60,778 bases of DNA, taken from the NCBI GenBank assembly GCA_017545245.1, contig JAFWPB010000047.1, forward strand, positions 1 to 60,778. The letters run 5' to 3'. Below are positions 17,292 to 25,816 of this stretch, one piece after another; the stretch's first letter is position 1; every line of letters begins with the position of its first letter. The stretch comes from Clostridiales bacterium. GTDB taxonomy: Bacteria; Bacillota; Clostridia; Saccharofermentanales; Saccharofermentanaceae. The position numbers and the translations under genes are program-made. A model generated the notes under the pieces. It was given only the letters and a program-made list of their open reading frames with translations, was not told the origin of the DNA and did not search any database.

Positions 17292-17984
17292 TTACTCTTT
17301 ACGCGGGTCGATGTAACGAGCCGCATTCTCAAATCTGCCGTATGTTCCGAGGTTAGCCTGGTAAGCTTCGTTAGCATCCTTGCCGGACTTGATCTGGTCG
17401 AGCATCGGTCCGATCTTCAGGTACTGGTAACCGATGATCTGATCATCTGTATCCAGAGCCAGCTTAACAATGTAACCTTCTGTGAGTTCGAGGTAACGAG
17501 GACCCTTCTCGAGTGTGGAGAAGATAGTACCTGTCTGGGAACGGAGACCCTTACCAAGATCTTCGAGGCCGGCACCGATGGAAAGACCGCCCTCAGAGAA
17601 TGCGGACTGTGTACGTCCGTAAACGATCTGGAGGAAAAGCTCTCTCATTGCTGTGTTGATAGCGTCGCATACGAGGTCAGTATTCAAAGCCTCGAGGATG
17701 GTCTTGCCCGGGAGGATCTCACCAGCCATAGCAGCGGAGTGAGTCATACCTGTGCAGCCGATCGTCTCAACGAGTGCTTCCTGGATAACGCCTTCCTTTA
17801 CGTTCAGGGACAGCTTACATGTGCCCTGCTGAGGAGCGCACCAGCCGATACCGTGTGTGTAACCGGAGATATCCTTAATTTCTTTTGCCTGGATCCACTT
17901 TCCCTCTTCAGGAATCGGAGCAGGTCCATGATTGCAGCCTTTTGCTACGCAAGTCATCTGTTCAACTTCATGTGTCTTGATCAT
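17292..17984 (-). CDS. NifU-like iron-sulfur scaffold family protein
   Basis: About 230 residues, first gene of a two-gene operon. Cysteines at TCVAKGCNHGP, GIGWCAPQQGTC and ETIGCTGMTHSAA, and the layout of the central region, match the IscU/NifU-related scaffold proteins that accompany GGGtGRT proteins. Start: ATG at 17984 preceded by AAAGGGG. The longer in-frame reading from 18065 would begin near the transcription start and is rejected. The pair suggests handling of iron-sulfur or sulfur cargo, inferred from the family. The promoter at 18064-18092 is strong. Confidence 0.82.
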   Translation of the reverse strand: MIKTHEVEQMTCVAKGCNHGPAPIPEEGKWIQAKEIKDISGYTHGIGWCAPQQGTCKLSLNVKEGVIQEALVETIGCTGMTHSAAMAGEILPGKTILEALNTDLVCDAINTAMRELFLQIVYGRTQSAFSEGGLSIGAGLEDLGKGLRSQTGTIFSTLEKGPRYLELTEGYIVKLALDTDDQIIGYQYLKIGPMLDQIKSGKDANEAYQANLGTYGRFENAARYIDPRKE

Positions 17985-18056
17985 GTTGAAAACCCCTTTC
18001 GAAATAATGCGTGTGCCCATTGTGCACGGAGTTCCGAAAACGGCGCACAACAACAC

Positions 18057-18073
18057 CTCGTACATTATACGAG
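18057..18073. promoter_or_regulatory. Palindrome overlapping the -10 box
   Basis: CTCGTA-CATTA-TACGAG, a 6-bp perfect inverted repeat with a 5-nt centre, covers the -10 hexamer of the scaffold/GGGtGRT promoter. A repressor site is plausible; no regulator gene is adjacent. Confidence 0.45.
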
Positions 18074-18092
18074 AATCTCCCTAAAATAACAA
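18064..18092 (-). promoter_or_regulatory. Promoter of the NifU-like/GGGtGRT operon
   Basis: On the minus strand TTGTTA (18087-18092), 17-nt spacer, consensus TATAAT (18064-18069). The leader to the ATG is ~75 nt. Confidence 0.85.
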
Positions 18093-18272
18093 CCAAAAAA
18101 ACGTGCGGTTTCGACGCTTCTTTCCAAGCCAAAAGCACTTGCCCCGAAAGTTCGCGAAGAAGTGGCGGAAATGCACGGCCCCGTTGCTTTTGGCGCGGAA
18201 ACAGAGTGAAGGATCCCGGAAAAAGTAGTAAAATAATCATTAGGAAGAAGAGAGTTTGGGAAAGGAACGTAT

Positions 18273-18929
18273 ATGTTTTCATCTATTAAAGCACAGTGGA
18301 AGTTCGCTTTTGTGATGCTTCTGGGATTGAGCCTCATGCTGATCGCATTTGTGGTTCTGGACAACTTCGGTGTCTTTGACGGAAATAAAGCCAAGACCCG
18401 CGAGAACCAGAAGCAGATGGTGGAAGAGGCAGTGGCGTATATCAACGCAAAGAACTACGACATCATGTACTACGGGGACGACCTGGATGCTCCCGCGTCA
18501 TTCAAAGTCCGCAGGATCTATTCTTTTGACCAGGTCGAGGTCGTCGGAAATGAGGAGAACCGCAACTGCAACGGGAAGATGCTCATCATCAATGACGTGA
18601 GCGGAACATGCTTTTTGACAGCGTCGCAGTGGGAACGGATCAGTTTCCTGCGGGAAAATGACGAGTTCATCGTTGTGTACCTTGGAAATTCACAGTTTGA
18701 GGCGATGAGCCAGGTTGGTCTTTCCGGTGCGGAGCTTGCCACATCAAACAGCGTTCTTTTTGCAACGAACAAGAACGGCGTAATGTGGACGCAGACCGGG
18801 ATCGCAGATGACGACAGCTTTTTGCCGGAAACCGTAAGAAGTGGTTTAACAAAGGCGCAGCTCCCGGTTTACCGGTTGATCATGAACCTGCAGCACTGGG
18901 ATAAAGTCCGCGCTGGCGGAATTTTCTGA
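18273..18929 (+). CDS. Membrane-anchored protein, paralogue of 25040-25657
   Basis: 218 residues of unknown function. One N-terminal transmembrane helix (about 9-30, FAFVMLLGLSLMLIAFVVL) precedes a ~180-residue extracellular or lumenal domain. Landmarks shared with the 25040-25657 protein are INAKNYDIMYYGD, MLIINDVSG, VVYLGNSQFEAM and a C-terminal LIMNLQHW. No catalytic motif is evident. GGAAAGGAAC precedes the ATG; a TAAAAT box is visible near 18228. The two paralogues bracket the surface-protein island 19.0-24.7 kb. Confidence 0.7.
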   Translation: MFSSIKAQWKFAFVMLLGLSLMLIAFVVLDNFGVFDGNKAKTRENQKQMVEEAVAYINAKNYDIMYYGDDLDAPASFKVRRIYSFDQVEVVGNEENRNCNGKMLIINDVSGTCFLTASQWERISFLRENDEFIVVYLGNSQFEAMSQVGLSGAELATSNSVLFATNKNGVMWTQTGIADDDSFLPETVRSGLTKAQLPVYRLIMNLQHWDKVRAGGIF

Positions 18930-19089
18930 GGATCGGCGGTTATTTAGTCAGCGGCGGCTCGCCAAGGATCTGCGGCCAAAGCGGTTCTCGGAGGTGTGCG
19001 GAAATTAAACATATCTTTACTTTTTCTAGAAGCATGATTTAATTTTCTGCTTTAAGATAAAAGCATAAATACGAAACGAGGGTATGAAG

Positions 19090-19692
19090 ATGGATACCGA
19101 AACAAGAAGCAGATCCGTACACGTTCAGATCGTAGAAGGGTACAATGTAGAAACGATCAGCAAGAAAAAACTCCAGAAAGAGTCTTTTCTCAGCAAACTG
19201 AATTTTGATGAAGCGAAGATCAAGGAGATCACATCCCGAGGACAGCAGGTCCTGGAGAAAAACGGAATCGCCTTCGCTTACAAGAAAGACAAGAAATACC
19301 AGTCCTTTTTCCTGATCCAAAAGAACTCACAAAGCTTCGATTGTGAGGATGCGTGGTTCTCTTCCGATGTTTCCGAGGAAGACCAGAAGCTCATGGTGGA
19401 AGACATCAAGCGGCAGATCGCGCTTTTGAATCATACAGCCGGTTTCACGAATGGAACATGCCTTGGTGAGAAGGTCCCGCTCGTACGCGCAGAGAAGAAC
19501 CCGTCAGGGTGGCTTCTGGCGTTGGTGATCAGTTTTGGATTTGGTATGTGCCTTTATCCGGCGACGAAAAACCTGCCATTATGCATCTGCTTGACGGTGT
19601 CACAGGGCGTGCTCTGGTACTCAGTTTTCCGTAACAAACTCGTGCTTCAGGATCCGGCTGATCCCGAAAAGAACGAAGCCGTTGAGGTTTGA
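19090..19692 (+). CDS. Hypothetical protein with two C-terminal membrane helices
   Basis: About 200 residues. The first ~140 residues are soluble and mixed alpha/beta (VHVQIVEGYNVETISKKKLQKE, GIAFAYKKDKKYQSFFLIQ). Two close hydrophobic helices follow (WLLALVISFGFGMCLYP and LPLCICLTVSQGVLWYSVF) and a short charged tail. I do not recognise the family. Start: ATG 19090 has GAGGG 7 nt upstream; the in-frame ATG at 19084 is too close to that site. Encoded alone before the M23/DUF4214 gene. Confidence 0.6.
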   Translation: MDTETRSRSVHVQIVEGYNVETISKKKLQKESFLSKLNFDEAKIKEITSRGQQVLEKNGIAFAYKKDKKYQSFFLIQKNSQSFDCEDAWFSSDVSEEDQKLMVEDIKRQIALLNHTAGFTNGTCLGEKVPLVRAEKNPSGWLLALVISFGFGMCLYPATKNLPLCICLTVSQGVLWYSVFRNKLVLQDPADPEKNEAVEV

Positions 19693-19848
19693 CTTATAGG
19701 TAAAAGTTATATATAAATAGGCCTTTTCCCGGCTCGTGTCAAGTGACATTTTAGTAACTCTCTCTGTTTTTTGATAATGCTATACTGCAACAGTCTGCTT
19801 TGATAAGGTTAATTTTTGCAGATAATTTCAAGAATAGAGAGGTTGAAA

Positions 19849-22800
19849 ATGAGAGGAAGAAGGATCATTACAAGTTTATTAGCCATACTTCTGGCTATTG
19901 CGGCAATACCAATTGTCTGCACAACGCGGGTCGCGGCAGCGGAGTCGTGGCTCTGGCCGGTGGAGAACGGCCTGGTAGTTTCATCCAATTACGGATTGCG
20001 GGATTTGTATGGAACAGGGAGGCTGGAGAACCTTCATTACGGAATTGACATCGTATCCTATACTCACACAACGTCCGGTCTGGCGGTACGGGCGACGAAG
20101 AGCGGTACGATCTACGAAGGATACAATCAGTATGCTGACAATACCTATGTGTCGGGAAGTTGCGGAAATTACGCCAAGATCGATCATGGCGACGGCACAT
20201 ATTCAGTGTACATGCATATGCGTCCGAATAATCTCATAAGCGGCGATGTCAAGCAGGGCGACATTATCGGATATATCGGAAATACCGGTGATTCCTATGG
20301 TGCGCACCTGCATTTTCAGTTGTATACGCAAAGCAACAATGCGAACGGATCGACATTGAATCCGATGCCGACCAACTCGAATATCACTATCGTAAACACC
20401 TACCTGCTTCCGAGCGGATGGTCTACAGAAAAGACCTCGTACATCTTTGATGTGCCGGAAACACCGAGTGTTCCACAGGGTGAGCCGATGACTTCCGGAT
20501 ATGACAAAGTCATCCCGAATGGTGATTACCTGATCGTAAACGCAGGCGGAAGCAATAAGGACCAGTACTACTACCTCGATATAAAAGGATCCGCCATTCC
20601 TGCCGAGAACGGAACAAACGTAACGCTTTACACCGGCAGATTGATGGATGAATGGGATATCTGGACAGTGGAATACGAAGATGGTTTCTACCGAATCCAC
20701 CAGAAAGGAACGGACGTCGACCTGGATGTAAAGGGAAGAGTCCTGGATTATGGTGCCAATGTGCAGGCCTGGAAAAACAATGACCAGCGTTGGGCGATCT
20801 CCAAGAACGGTAAGAACGGTTATCGTATCGAGTCCAACATCAGCGGTCTTTCGCTCTCTGTCGCCGGAGGCGATGACCAAAAGAACTTTGTAAACGGACA
20901 GAACATCGAGCTGCAGCCGGCTGCTGACCTGGACTCGCAGTCCTGGCTTTTTATCCCGTACGATGTTCCTTTCTATGTTCCGGACGGAAAGTATATTCTC
21001 CTGAGCGGTATGGACAGCAGCTGGGAGCTGGATGTTGCCGGAGATACCGGCGTGATTCCGGATGGACAGAATGTCCAGATCTGGAAGGATACGGCTCCGA
21101 GCCAGTACAATTCTTTCTACATTGAAGGCGTGCGTGGTGGTTATTACAAGTTGATCCATGCTGCGTCCGGAAAAGCACTTACGATCGAGAATTCGAGCAT
21201 GGATTATAGTGCAAATATCGCGCTTTATCCTTATGAAGAGGAAAAGCCTTCCCAGCTTTGGGCATTTATAAGAAGTGGTTCGAAGTTCTATTTGTACTCC
21301 AGAGAGACAGGCATGGTGCTCGATTTGCAGCGCGCTTCGCTTGAGAACGGAGCAAACGTGATCATGTATCCGTATCACGGCGATGCGAATCAGCTCTGGG
21401 AGGTTGTAAAAGCGGAATACACTGTTTCTTATGATCTGACGGGCGGAAGCGGAGACTTCCCTTCTCAGACCAAGTACTATAACGCTTCTATGTGTCTTTC
21501 CATGAAGACGCCAACAAGAAAGGGATATACATTTGCCGGATGGTCTACATCCAAGGATTCTATGACCGTCGAGTACAAGCCGGATGAAGTGTATAACAAG
21601 AACGAAGACCTGCAGCTTTATGCAGTCTGGAAAAAGAATCCTAGACGCGTGACCACCGCACCGGTTACAAGTGCCCCGGTCACCAAGGCCCCGGTAACGA
21701 AGGCTCCGGTGACAAAAGCGCCTGTTACAAAAGCACCAGTAAATGGCGGCACGGTAACCAAGACTCCTGTTACAAAGACACCAGTTACTAAAACGCCTGT
21801 GACTAAGGCGCCGGTAACGAAAACTCCCGTTACCAAGGCCCCTGTAAACGGTGGCACAGTCACAAAAAAACCGGTTACCAAAACTCCGGTCACGAAGACG
21901 CCGGTTACCAAGGCGCCGGTCACGAAGACGCCGGTTACTAAGGCGCCGGTCACGAAGACGCCGGTTACTAAGGCGCCAGTGACAAAAGCACCTGTAAATG
22001 GCCGTACAGTCACGAAGACTCCGGTCACGAAAACTCCGGTGACAAAAGCACCGGTTACGAAAACACCTGGTACAAGTTCATCGGAAAGCAAGACCCAAGG
22101 CAAAACAGGAACTTCGAAGGAAAGTGCTTTTGGAGAATTCGTAGAGCGGCTTTACAAGTGCGCGATGAACCGAACATCTGACAAGCAGGGCAAGGAATTC
22201 TGGATCGATGAGGTCGTGAACGGCAGAAGAACGGGCGCCGACTGCGCAAGATTCTTCCTTCTAGACGCACCGGAATTTATGCAGAGAAACCTCAGCACAG
22301 AGGACTTCGTCGAGACGCTGTACAAGACATTCTTCGGTCGTGCCTCCGAGGCGGCAGGAAAGAAGTTCTGGGTGAACGCGTTGAAGAACAAGAGCAAGAC
22401 GCGCGTACAGGTCGTCAATGACTTTATCGACTCCATCGAGTGGTGCAATATCTGCGCCAAGTACGGCGTCAAGTCCGGCGCACCAACGAAAAAAGCAACA
22501 GTAGCTTCTTCGGGTGCGAAGGATTTTGCGACGAGACTTTACACTTGCTGTCTGGGCAGAAGTCCGGAAGCAGATGGACTTGAGTACTGGAGCTTAGCAT
22601 TAACTAACCTTGATAAGACAGGCTGCTCCGGCGCCGAGTTCTTTTTCAACAGCAAAGAGTTTGTCGGCTTCGGTCTGAAGAACGACGAGTACGTCAGAAG
22701 ATTGTACAAGACCTTCATGGGACGTACGCCGAAGGCAAGCGAGGTCGCGTACTGGGTAGGCGAGATCGAAAATGGAAATCAGACCAGAAGCAGCGTGCTG

Positions 22801-22866
22801 AAGTTCTTCGGCGACTGCAAAGAGTTCACGAATATCTGCCGAAGCTACGGGATCGAAAGAGAATAA
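19849..22866 (+). CDS. Secreted M23 peptidase with ricin lectin, InlB-type, PVTK linker and DUF4214 domains
   Basis: About 1005 residues. Signal peptide (1-32). An M23/LytM metallopeptidase domain (~40-170) has zinc ligands H63 and D67 (HYGID) and the H153-x-H155 pair (GAHLHF), so it is probably a cell-wall endopeptidase. Two ricin-type beta-trefoil regions (~215-515) carry QxW repeats (QRW, QSW, QLW, QLW). An InlB/Flg_new-type repeat lies at ~525-600 (YDLTGGSG, GYTFAGWST, LYAVWKK). A (A/T)PVTK linker (~600-742) follows. Four related DUF4214 units (~762-1003) begin FVERLYK, FVETLYK, FATRLYT and YVRRLYK. ATG 19849 with AGAGAGG upstream is chosen over 19816. The design suggests a wall-active enzyme with glycan-binding and surface-association modules. 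Confidence 0.88.
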   Translation: MRGRRIITSLLAILLAIAAIPIVCTTRVAAAESWLWPVENGLVVSSNYGLRDLYGTGRLENLHYGIDIVSYTHTTSGLAVRATKSGTIYEGYNQYADNTYVSGSCGNYAKIDHGDGTYSVYMHMRPNNLISGDVKQGDIIGYIGNTGDSYGAHLHFQLYTQSNNANGSTLNPMPTNSNITIVNTYLLPSGWSTEKTSYIFDVPETPSVPQGEPMTSGYDKVIPNGDYLIVNAGGSNKDQYYYLDIKGSAIPAENGTNVTLYTGRLMDEWDIWTVEYEDGFYRIHQKGTDVDLDVKGRVLDYGANVQAWKNNDQRWAISKNGKNGYRIESNISGLSLSVAGGDDQKNFVNGQNIELQPAADLDSQSWLFIPYDVPFYVPDGKYILLSGMDSSWELDVAGDTGVIPDGQNVQIWKDTAPSQYNSFYIEGVRGGYYKLIHAASGKALTIENSSMDYSANIALYPYEEEKPSQLWAFIRSGSKFYLYSRETGMVLDLQRASLENGANVIMYPYHGDANQLWEVVKAEYTVSYDLTGGSGDFPSQTKYYNASMCLSMKTPTRKGYTFAGWSTSKDSMTVEYKPDEVYNKNEDLQLYAVWKKNPRRVTTAPVTSAPVTKAPVTKAPVTKAPVTKAPVNGGTVTKTPVTKTPVTKTPVTKAPVTKTPVTKAPVNGGTVTKKPVTKTPVTKTPVTKAPVTKTPVTKAPVTKTPVTKAPVTKAPVNGRTVTKTPVTKTPVTKAPVTKTPGTSSSESKTQGKTGTSKESAFGEFVERLYKCAMNRTSDKQGKEFWIDEVVNGRRTGADCARFFLLDAPEFMQRNLSTEDFVETLYKTFFGRASEAAGKKFWVNALKNKSKTRVQVVNDFIDSIEWCNICAKYGVKSGAPTKKATVASSGAKDFATRLYTCCLGRSPEADGLEYWSLALTNLDKTGCSGAEFFFNSKEFVGFGLKNDEYVRRLYKTFMGRTPKASEVAYWVGEIENGNQTRSSVLKFFGDCKEFTNICRSYGIERE
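21650..22078 (+). repeat. PVTK-coding tandem repeat
   Basis: About 430 bp of a degenerate 12-15 bp repeat encoding (A/T)PVTK, interrupted by three NG(G/R)TVTK blocks that define a longer super-repeat. Codons vary between units while the protein stays periodic, so selection acts at the peptide level. It is prone to length change. Confidence 0.85.
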
Positions 22867-22916
22867 GTGCTTTTGCAGCAGTGCTTTTGCGTGAAAACTT
22901 ATAAACAAGCATTTTT

Positions 22917-22957
22917 CAGCGCTCATGGATGGCAGACATTCATGAGCGTTGTTTGTG
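22917..22957 (+). terminator. Terminator of the M23/DUF4214 gene
   Basis: CAGCGCTCATG (22917-22927)/CATGAGCGTTG (22941-22951), an 11-bp stem with one G-U pair, followed by TTTG. Confidence 0.7.
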
Positions 22958-22969
22958 GTGAGGGATGAG

Positions 22970-23290
22970 AAGTCTGAAATCTGGTCTGATTTGAGCCTCT
23001 ATCTGACCGATTATCAGACTTCTTGTTTCAAATAAGTCGGAAATCGAGATTTCGCCGTTTACGACTTACATTTCAGAGGCTACATAAGTCGGAAAATGAA
23101 AAAATCCACTTTCCGACTTACTTTTTAGGCGATTTTTAAGTGATTTTAAGTCGGAAAACTGAAAAGCTTGATTTTCGACTTACTTTCTCAAAAAAAGAAT
23201 TGCACAATGGCTCAAAATATAAGTCGCTTTTGGCGCTTTGGCGATTTGCGACTTATCTGCCCTATCATGCCGCACGAAAAGCACTTGTCC
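22970..23290 (-). repeat. AAGTCG hairpin element, copy 3, with AAGTCTGA hairpin
   Basis: Read on the minus strand: AAGTGCTTTTCG (motif 23277-23286), then four palindromes of exactly 34 nt at 23221-23254, 23148-23181, 23086-23119 and 23034-23067. A 52-nt AAGTCTGA-family palindrome (22970-23021) follows. The spacer GAATTCTTTTTTTGAGAAAGT of copies 1 and 2 recurs with a few changes. Arms differ from copy 1 but keep length and pairing. Confidence 0.85.
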
Positions 23291-23300
23291 TGCGGCAAAG

Positions 23301-24722
23301 TCACGAGCCGTAGGAGATCAGGGCACTAAGCACCAGGTCGAGGGCGAGCTCCTGGTTGTAGGCATCGTAACTCGAGCTATATTCTCCATCCTCAGTGATG
23401 AAGATGCGGGAGGTGATGACGCCGTAGCTGTCGACCTCGGATTTAATGCAATAGTTTACGATCCAGATGAGGCGCGGGTCAGAGGAATCAGCGTGCTGTC
23501 CTTTGAAAACGATACCATACTGGCTGCTGGTATTTTTTATTACTTTTGTGCTGTATGACCAGCCGTATTCGTTCGCGCAGGATGTGATTTCCGAAAGTAC
23601 ATCATCGGCAGATTTCGAGAGATTGACCACTGGGTTGGAGACGTTTTTCAGCGTGACGGCGTTGACCATGTTGCTGTATGGACCGTAGATACGGTGGGCC
23701 TGCTTATCTGCGCCGATGTAGTAGTAATACGCGCGGACGCGGTAGTAGTAGATCGTGCCGGACTTCAGGTTCGTGCTGATCTTTTCCGTACCGCTGTATC
23801 TTCCGAGGCAGACGCCTGGCGTTGCCGAAGAGGAGCTGAGTCTCCAGACTTCGTACATGATGTTGCTTCCGCTGACAGGGCTCCATCTCAGACCAATCGA
23901 ATCCTTTGTGACGCGGGTCACAGAAAGAGATTCCGGCGCATCGACCTTTGGCGTTGCTTTTACCACAGAACTGTAGCCGGAGTAGACCTTTCTGCCATCG
24001 CTGAACTTCTTGTACGAACGGAGCTTGTAGTAATAGGTCTTGTTTGGGGTCAGGGACTTGGAAACGGAATTGCCGTCCTTGGCGCGGTAGGTGCCGATGA
24101 GAACATAGTCTTTCTGCTCGGCATTGGCCTTATGGGTGCGCCAGACCTGGACGAAATCCGAACCTTCAGAAGGTGTCCAGGCGATGTCGACAGTCGTTGC
24201 AGAAGAAGCAGTCGCCGAAACACGTGAAGGAGCAGCAGGGACCGCTGATTTTGTCGTGGCACTGACCACTTCGCTATAGCGCGAATAAACCTTCTTACCG
24301 TCGCTGAACTTCGTATATGAGCGGAGTTTGTAGTAGTAGGTCTGACCTGGAGTCAACGACTTCGACACAGATTTTCCGTCTGCGGCGTAGTAGGTGCCGA
24401 GGAGGACATAGTCTTTCTGCTCGGCGTTGGCCTTGTGGGTGCGCCAGACCTGGACGAATTGCGAGCCGGAAGATGGTACCCAGGCGATGTTTACCGTTGT
24501 TGTGGATGCCGCTGATGCGATCACGTTCGTTGGCGGAAAGACTTCCGTCAGTGCCTCATCGGAATCATCTTCGTCGATAGTAACTTCGGATCTAGTGTCT
24601 GAAGCAGGTGCGTCATACGCCAAAAGCACTTGCGGACGTGAAATGGCGGGGGCGATTCCGATGATCAGAAAAGAAATCAGCCCGGCGGTGAATGCTTTTT
24701 TGATAGAACGATTGGCTAACAT
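23301..24722 (-). CDS. Secreted protein with three Fn3 domains
   Basis: 473 residues. Signal peptide (about 1-35), acidic stretch, and three fibronectin type III domains (~62-155, 160-255, 258-350). A C-terminal domain of ~110 residues of unknown fold follows (SADDVLSEITSCANEYGWSYS, IWIVNYCIKSEVD). Domains 1 and 2 are near-duplicates (FVQVWRTHKANAEQKDYVL in both) and close to the Fn3 domains of the 13204 protein. Domain 3 (MYEVWRLSSSSATPGVCLGRY) matches that protein's last domain. No catalytic motif is seen, so a surface-binding role is likely. ATG 24722 has AAGGAGAG 6 nt upstream; the longer in-frame ORF to 24833 lies in a GC-rich leader. Confidence 0.82.
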   Translation of the reverse strand: MLANRSIKKAFTAGLISFLIIGIAPAISRPQVLLAYDAPASDTRSEVTIDEDDSDEALTEVFPPTNVIASAASTTTVNIAWVPSSGSQFVQVWRTHKANAEQKDYVLLGTYYAADGKSVSKSLTPGQTYYYKLRSYTKFSDGKKVYSRYSEVVSATTKSAVPAAPSRVSATASSATTVDIAWTPSEGSDFVQVWRTHKANAEQKDYVLIGTYRAKDGNSVSKSLTPNKTYYYKLRSYKKFSDGRKVYSGYSSVVKATPKVDAPESLSVTRVTKDSIGLRWSPVSGSNIMYEVWRLSSSSATPGVCLGRYSGTEKISTNLKSGTIYYYRVRAYYYYIGADKQAHRIYGPYSNMVNAVTLKNVSNPVVNLSKSADDVLSEITSCANEYGWSYSTKVIKNTSSQYGIVFKGQHADSSDPRLIWIVNYCIKSEVDSYGVITSRIFITEDGEYSSSYDAYNQELALDLVLSALISYGS

Positions 24723-25039
24723 AAAAACTCTCCTTTTCCTTCTTCTTGCGGCGGCCTCGGAAGACCTCACTGCGCAGGTGGACACCGCTTCTTGCGGATA
24801 AGCCCTGGGGAATTCCTGTGAGGAATGCCTCATGTTGTTGGGGCGCCGCCTCGCGCTGTGTCATGGCAAGGCGGGCATTGCTCCTTTAATAATACAACAA
24901 ATGCCTACAAAAATCGCGGACATTGTAAAACTTGCCTGATTTGATAGAGGCGGTTTCAAGATTTGGTGTATACTTATACGGAAAAAGAACTGCGGCGGAG
25001 GTTTGCTGCGGCTGGAAGTACTTTATCGGGAGTGAAATC
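24723..25039. other. Divergent intergenic region with GC-rich leader
   Basis: Separates the minus-strand Fn3 gene from the plus-strand membrane protein. The Fn3 gene's leader (24723-24890, minus strand) is GC-rich with several possible short stems, e.g. TGAGG/CCTCA and GCGGCGCC against GGCCGCCGC. I could not match it to a riboswitch class. On the plus strand TATACT (24969-24974) may be the -10 of the 25040 gene. Confidence 0.4.
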
Positions 25040-25657
25040 GTGAACGCGAAAAGATTCATCGTGATTATGCTTTTTTTCATTATCCTGACGGCGTTTTTTA
25101 TCTGGATCGTCGGGGTGTCGATCAACGATGCTTCCCGAAAGAAGCGTCTGTGGCGGGAAAAGGCGCAGGAAGTGACCGACGCGGTGGAGAAGATCAACGC
25201 GAAGAAGTACGACATCATGGTGTACGGCGATGTGTGGAACGGACCGAAAGACCTCATCGCGCGGCAGATCATGACTTTTGAGCAGGATGATCTGATCGGT
25301 CCGGATCCGAACTTTGAGCATGTCGGCCATATGCTGATCATCAACGACCTTTCCGGTAAAAATGAACTGAGTCTGGATACGTGGCGTAGGATCCACGATC
25401 TTCTCCAATATGACAATTATGTTGTGGTCTACCTTGGAAATGCGCAGCTTCCGGCGATGCAGGAGACCGGCTTTTTCTTCGATGTGTATCCGAAGAGCAC
25501 GAACAGCCTGGTCGCGTGGAACGGCGGCCTGAACTATGAAGTCGGTTTTGCGGACAACTCGTCCCTGATTCCCGGGGTCGTTTTAGAGTCGCTAAGCAGC
25601 GACAGGATCCCCTCGTTTGCCATGGTCATGAAGATGGCCCGGAATAACTACTTGTAG
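25040..25657 (+). CDS. Membrane-anchored protein, paralogue of 18273-18929
   Basis: About 205 residues with one N-terminal transmembrane helix (FIVIMLFFIILTAFFIWIVGV) and an outer domain. It shares INAKKYDIMVYGD, MLIINDLSG, VVYLGNAQLPAMQETG and a final FAMVMKM with its paralogue at 18273. Start: GTG 25040 follows GGGAGTG and gives a proper anchor; the ORF continues upstream to 24932 without a ribosome binding site. Function unknown. The paralogue pair flanking the island suggests an old local duplication. Confidence 0.7.
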   Translation: MNAKRFIVIMLFFIILTAFFIWIVGVSINDASRKKRLWREKAQEVTDAVEKINAKKYDIMVYGDVWNGPKDLIARQIMTFEQDDLIGPDPNFEHVGHMLIINDLSGKNELSLDTWRRIHDLLQYDNYVVVYLGNAQLPAMQETGFFFDVYPKSTNSLVAWNGGLNYEVGFADNSSLIPGVVLESLSSDRIPSFAMVMKMARNNYL

Positions 25658-25816
25658 CGACGCAGCTTTTGGGGCATTTGACAGCGGACGGCCGGGAGTT
25701 GGGCTTTTGAAGTTGGCTGAGTCAGATGTCTGTTGAAAGTTGCCAGGCGCACGCGGACGCAGACGAGGTTTCTGCGTGGGAGACAGATTCCGATGATATG
25801 TGATGAGGTGAGAAAA

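Larger units (their letters stand above)
22867..23300. other. Gene-free region holding hairpin elements
   Basis: Between the M23 gene and the Fn3 gene. It contains two AGTGCTTTT copies (22865, 22880) and the M23 gene terminator, then one AAGTCTGA hairpin, four AAGTCG hairpins and a reversed AAAAGCACTT (23277). No ORF with a ribosome binding site. Confidence 0.8.

Noticed and set aside
21650..22078. Hairpin or regulatory repeat in the PVTK region
   Set aside because: The repeat keeps the protein sequence while codons vary, so it is a peptide linker.
24723..24890. Riboswitch (c-di-GMP or c-di-AMP class) in the Fn3 gene leader
   Set aside because: The leader is GC-rich and could fold, but I found none of the conserved core sequences of either class.
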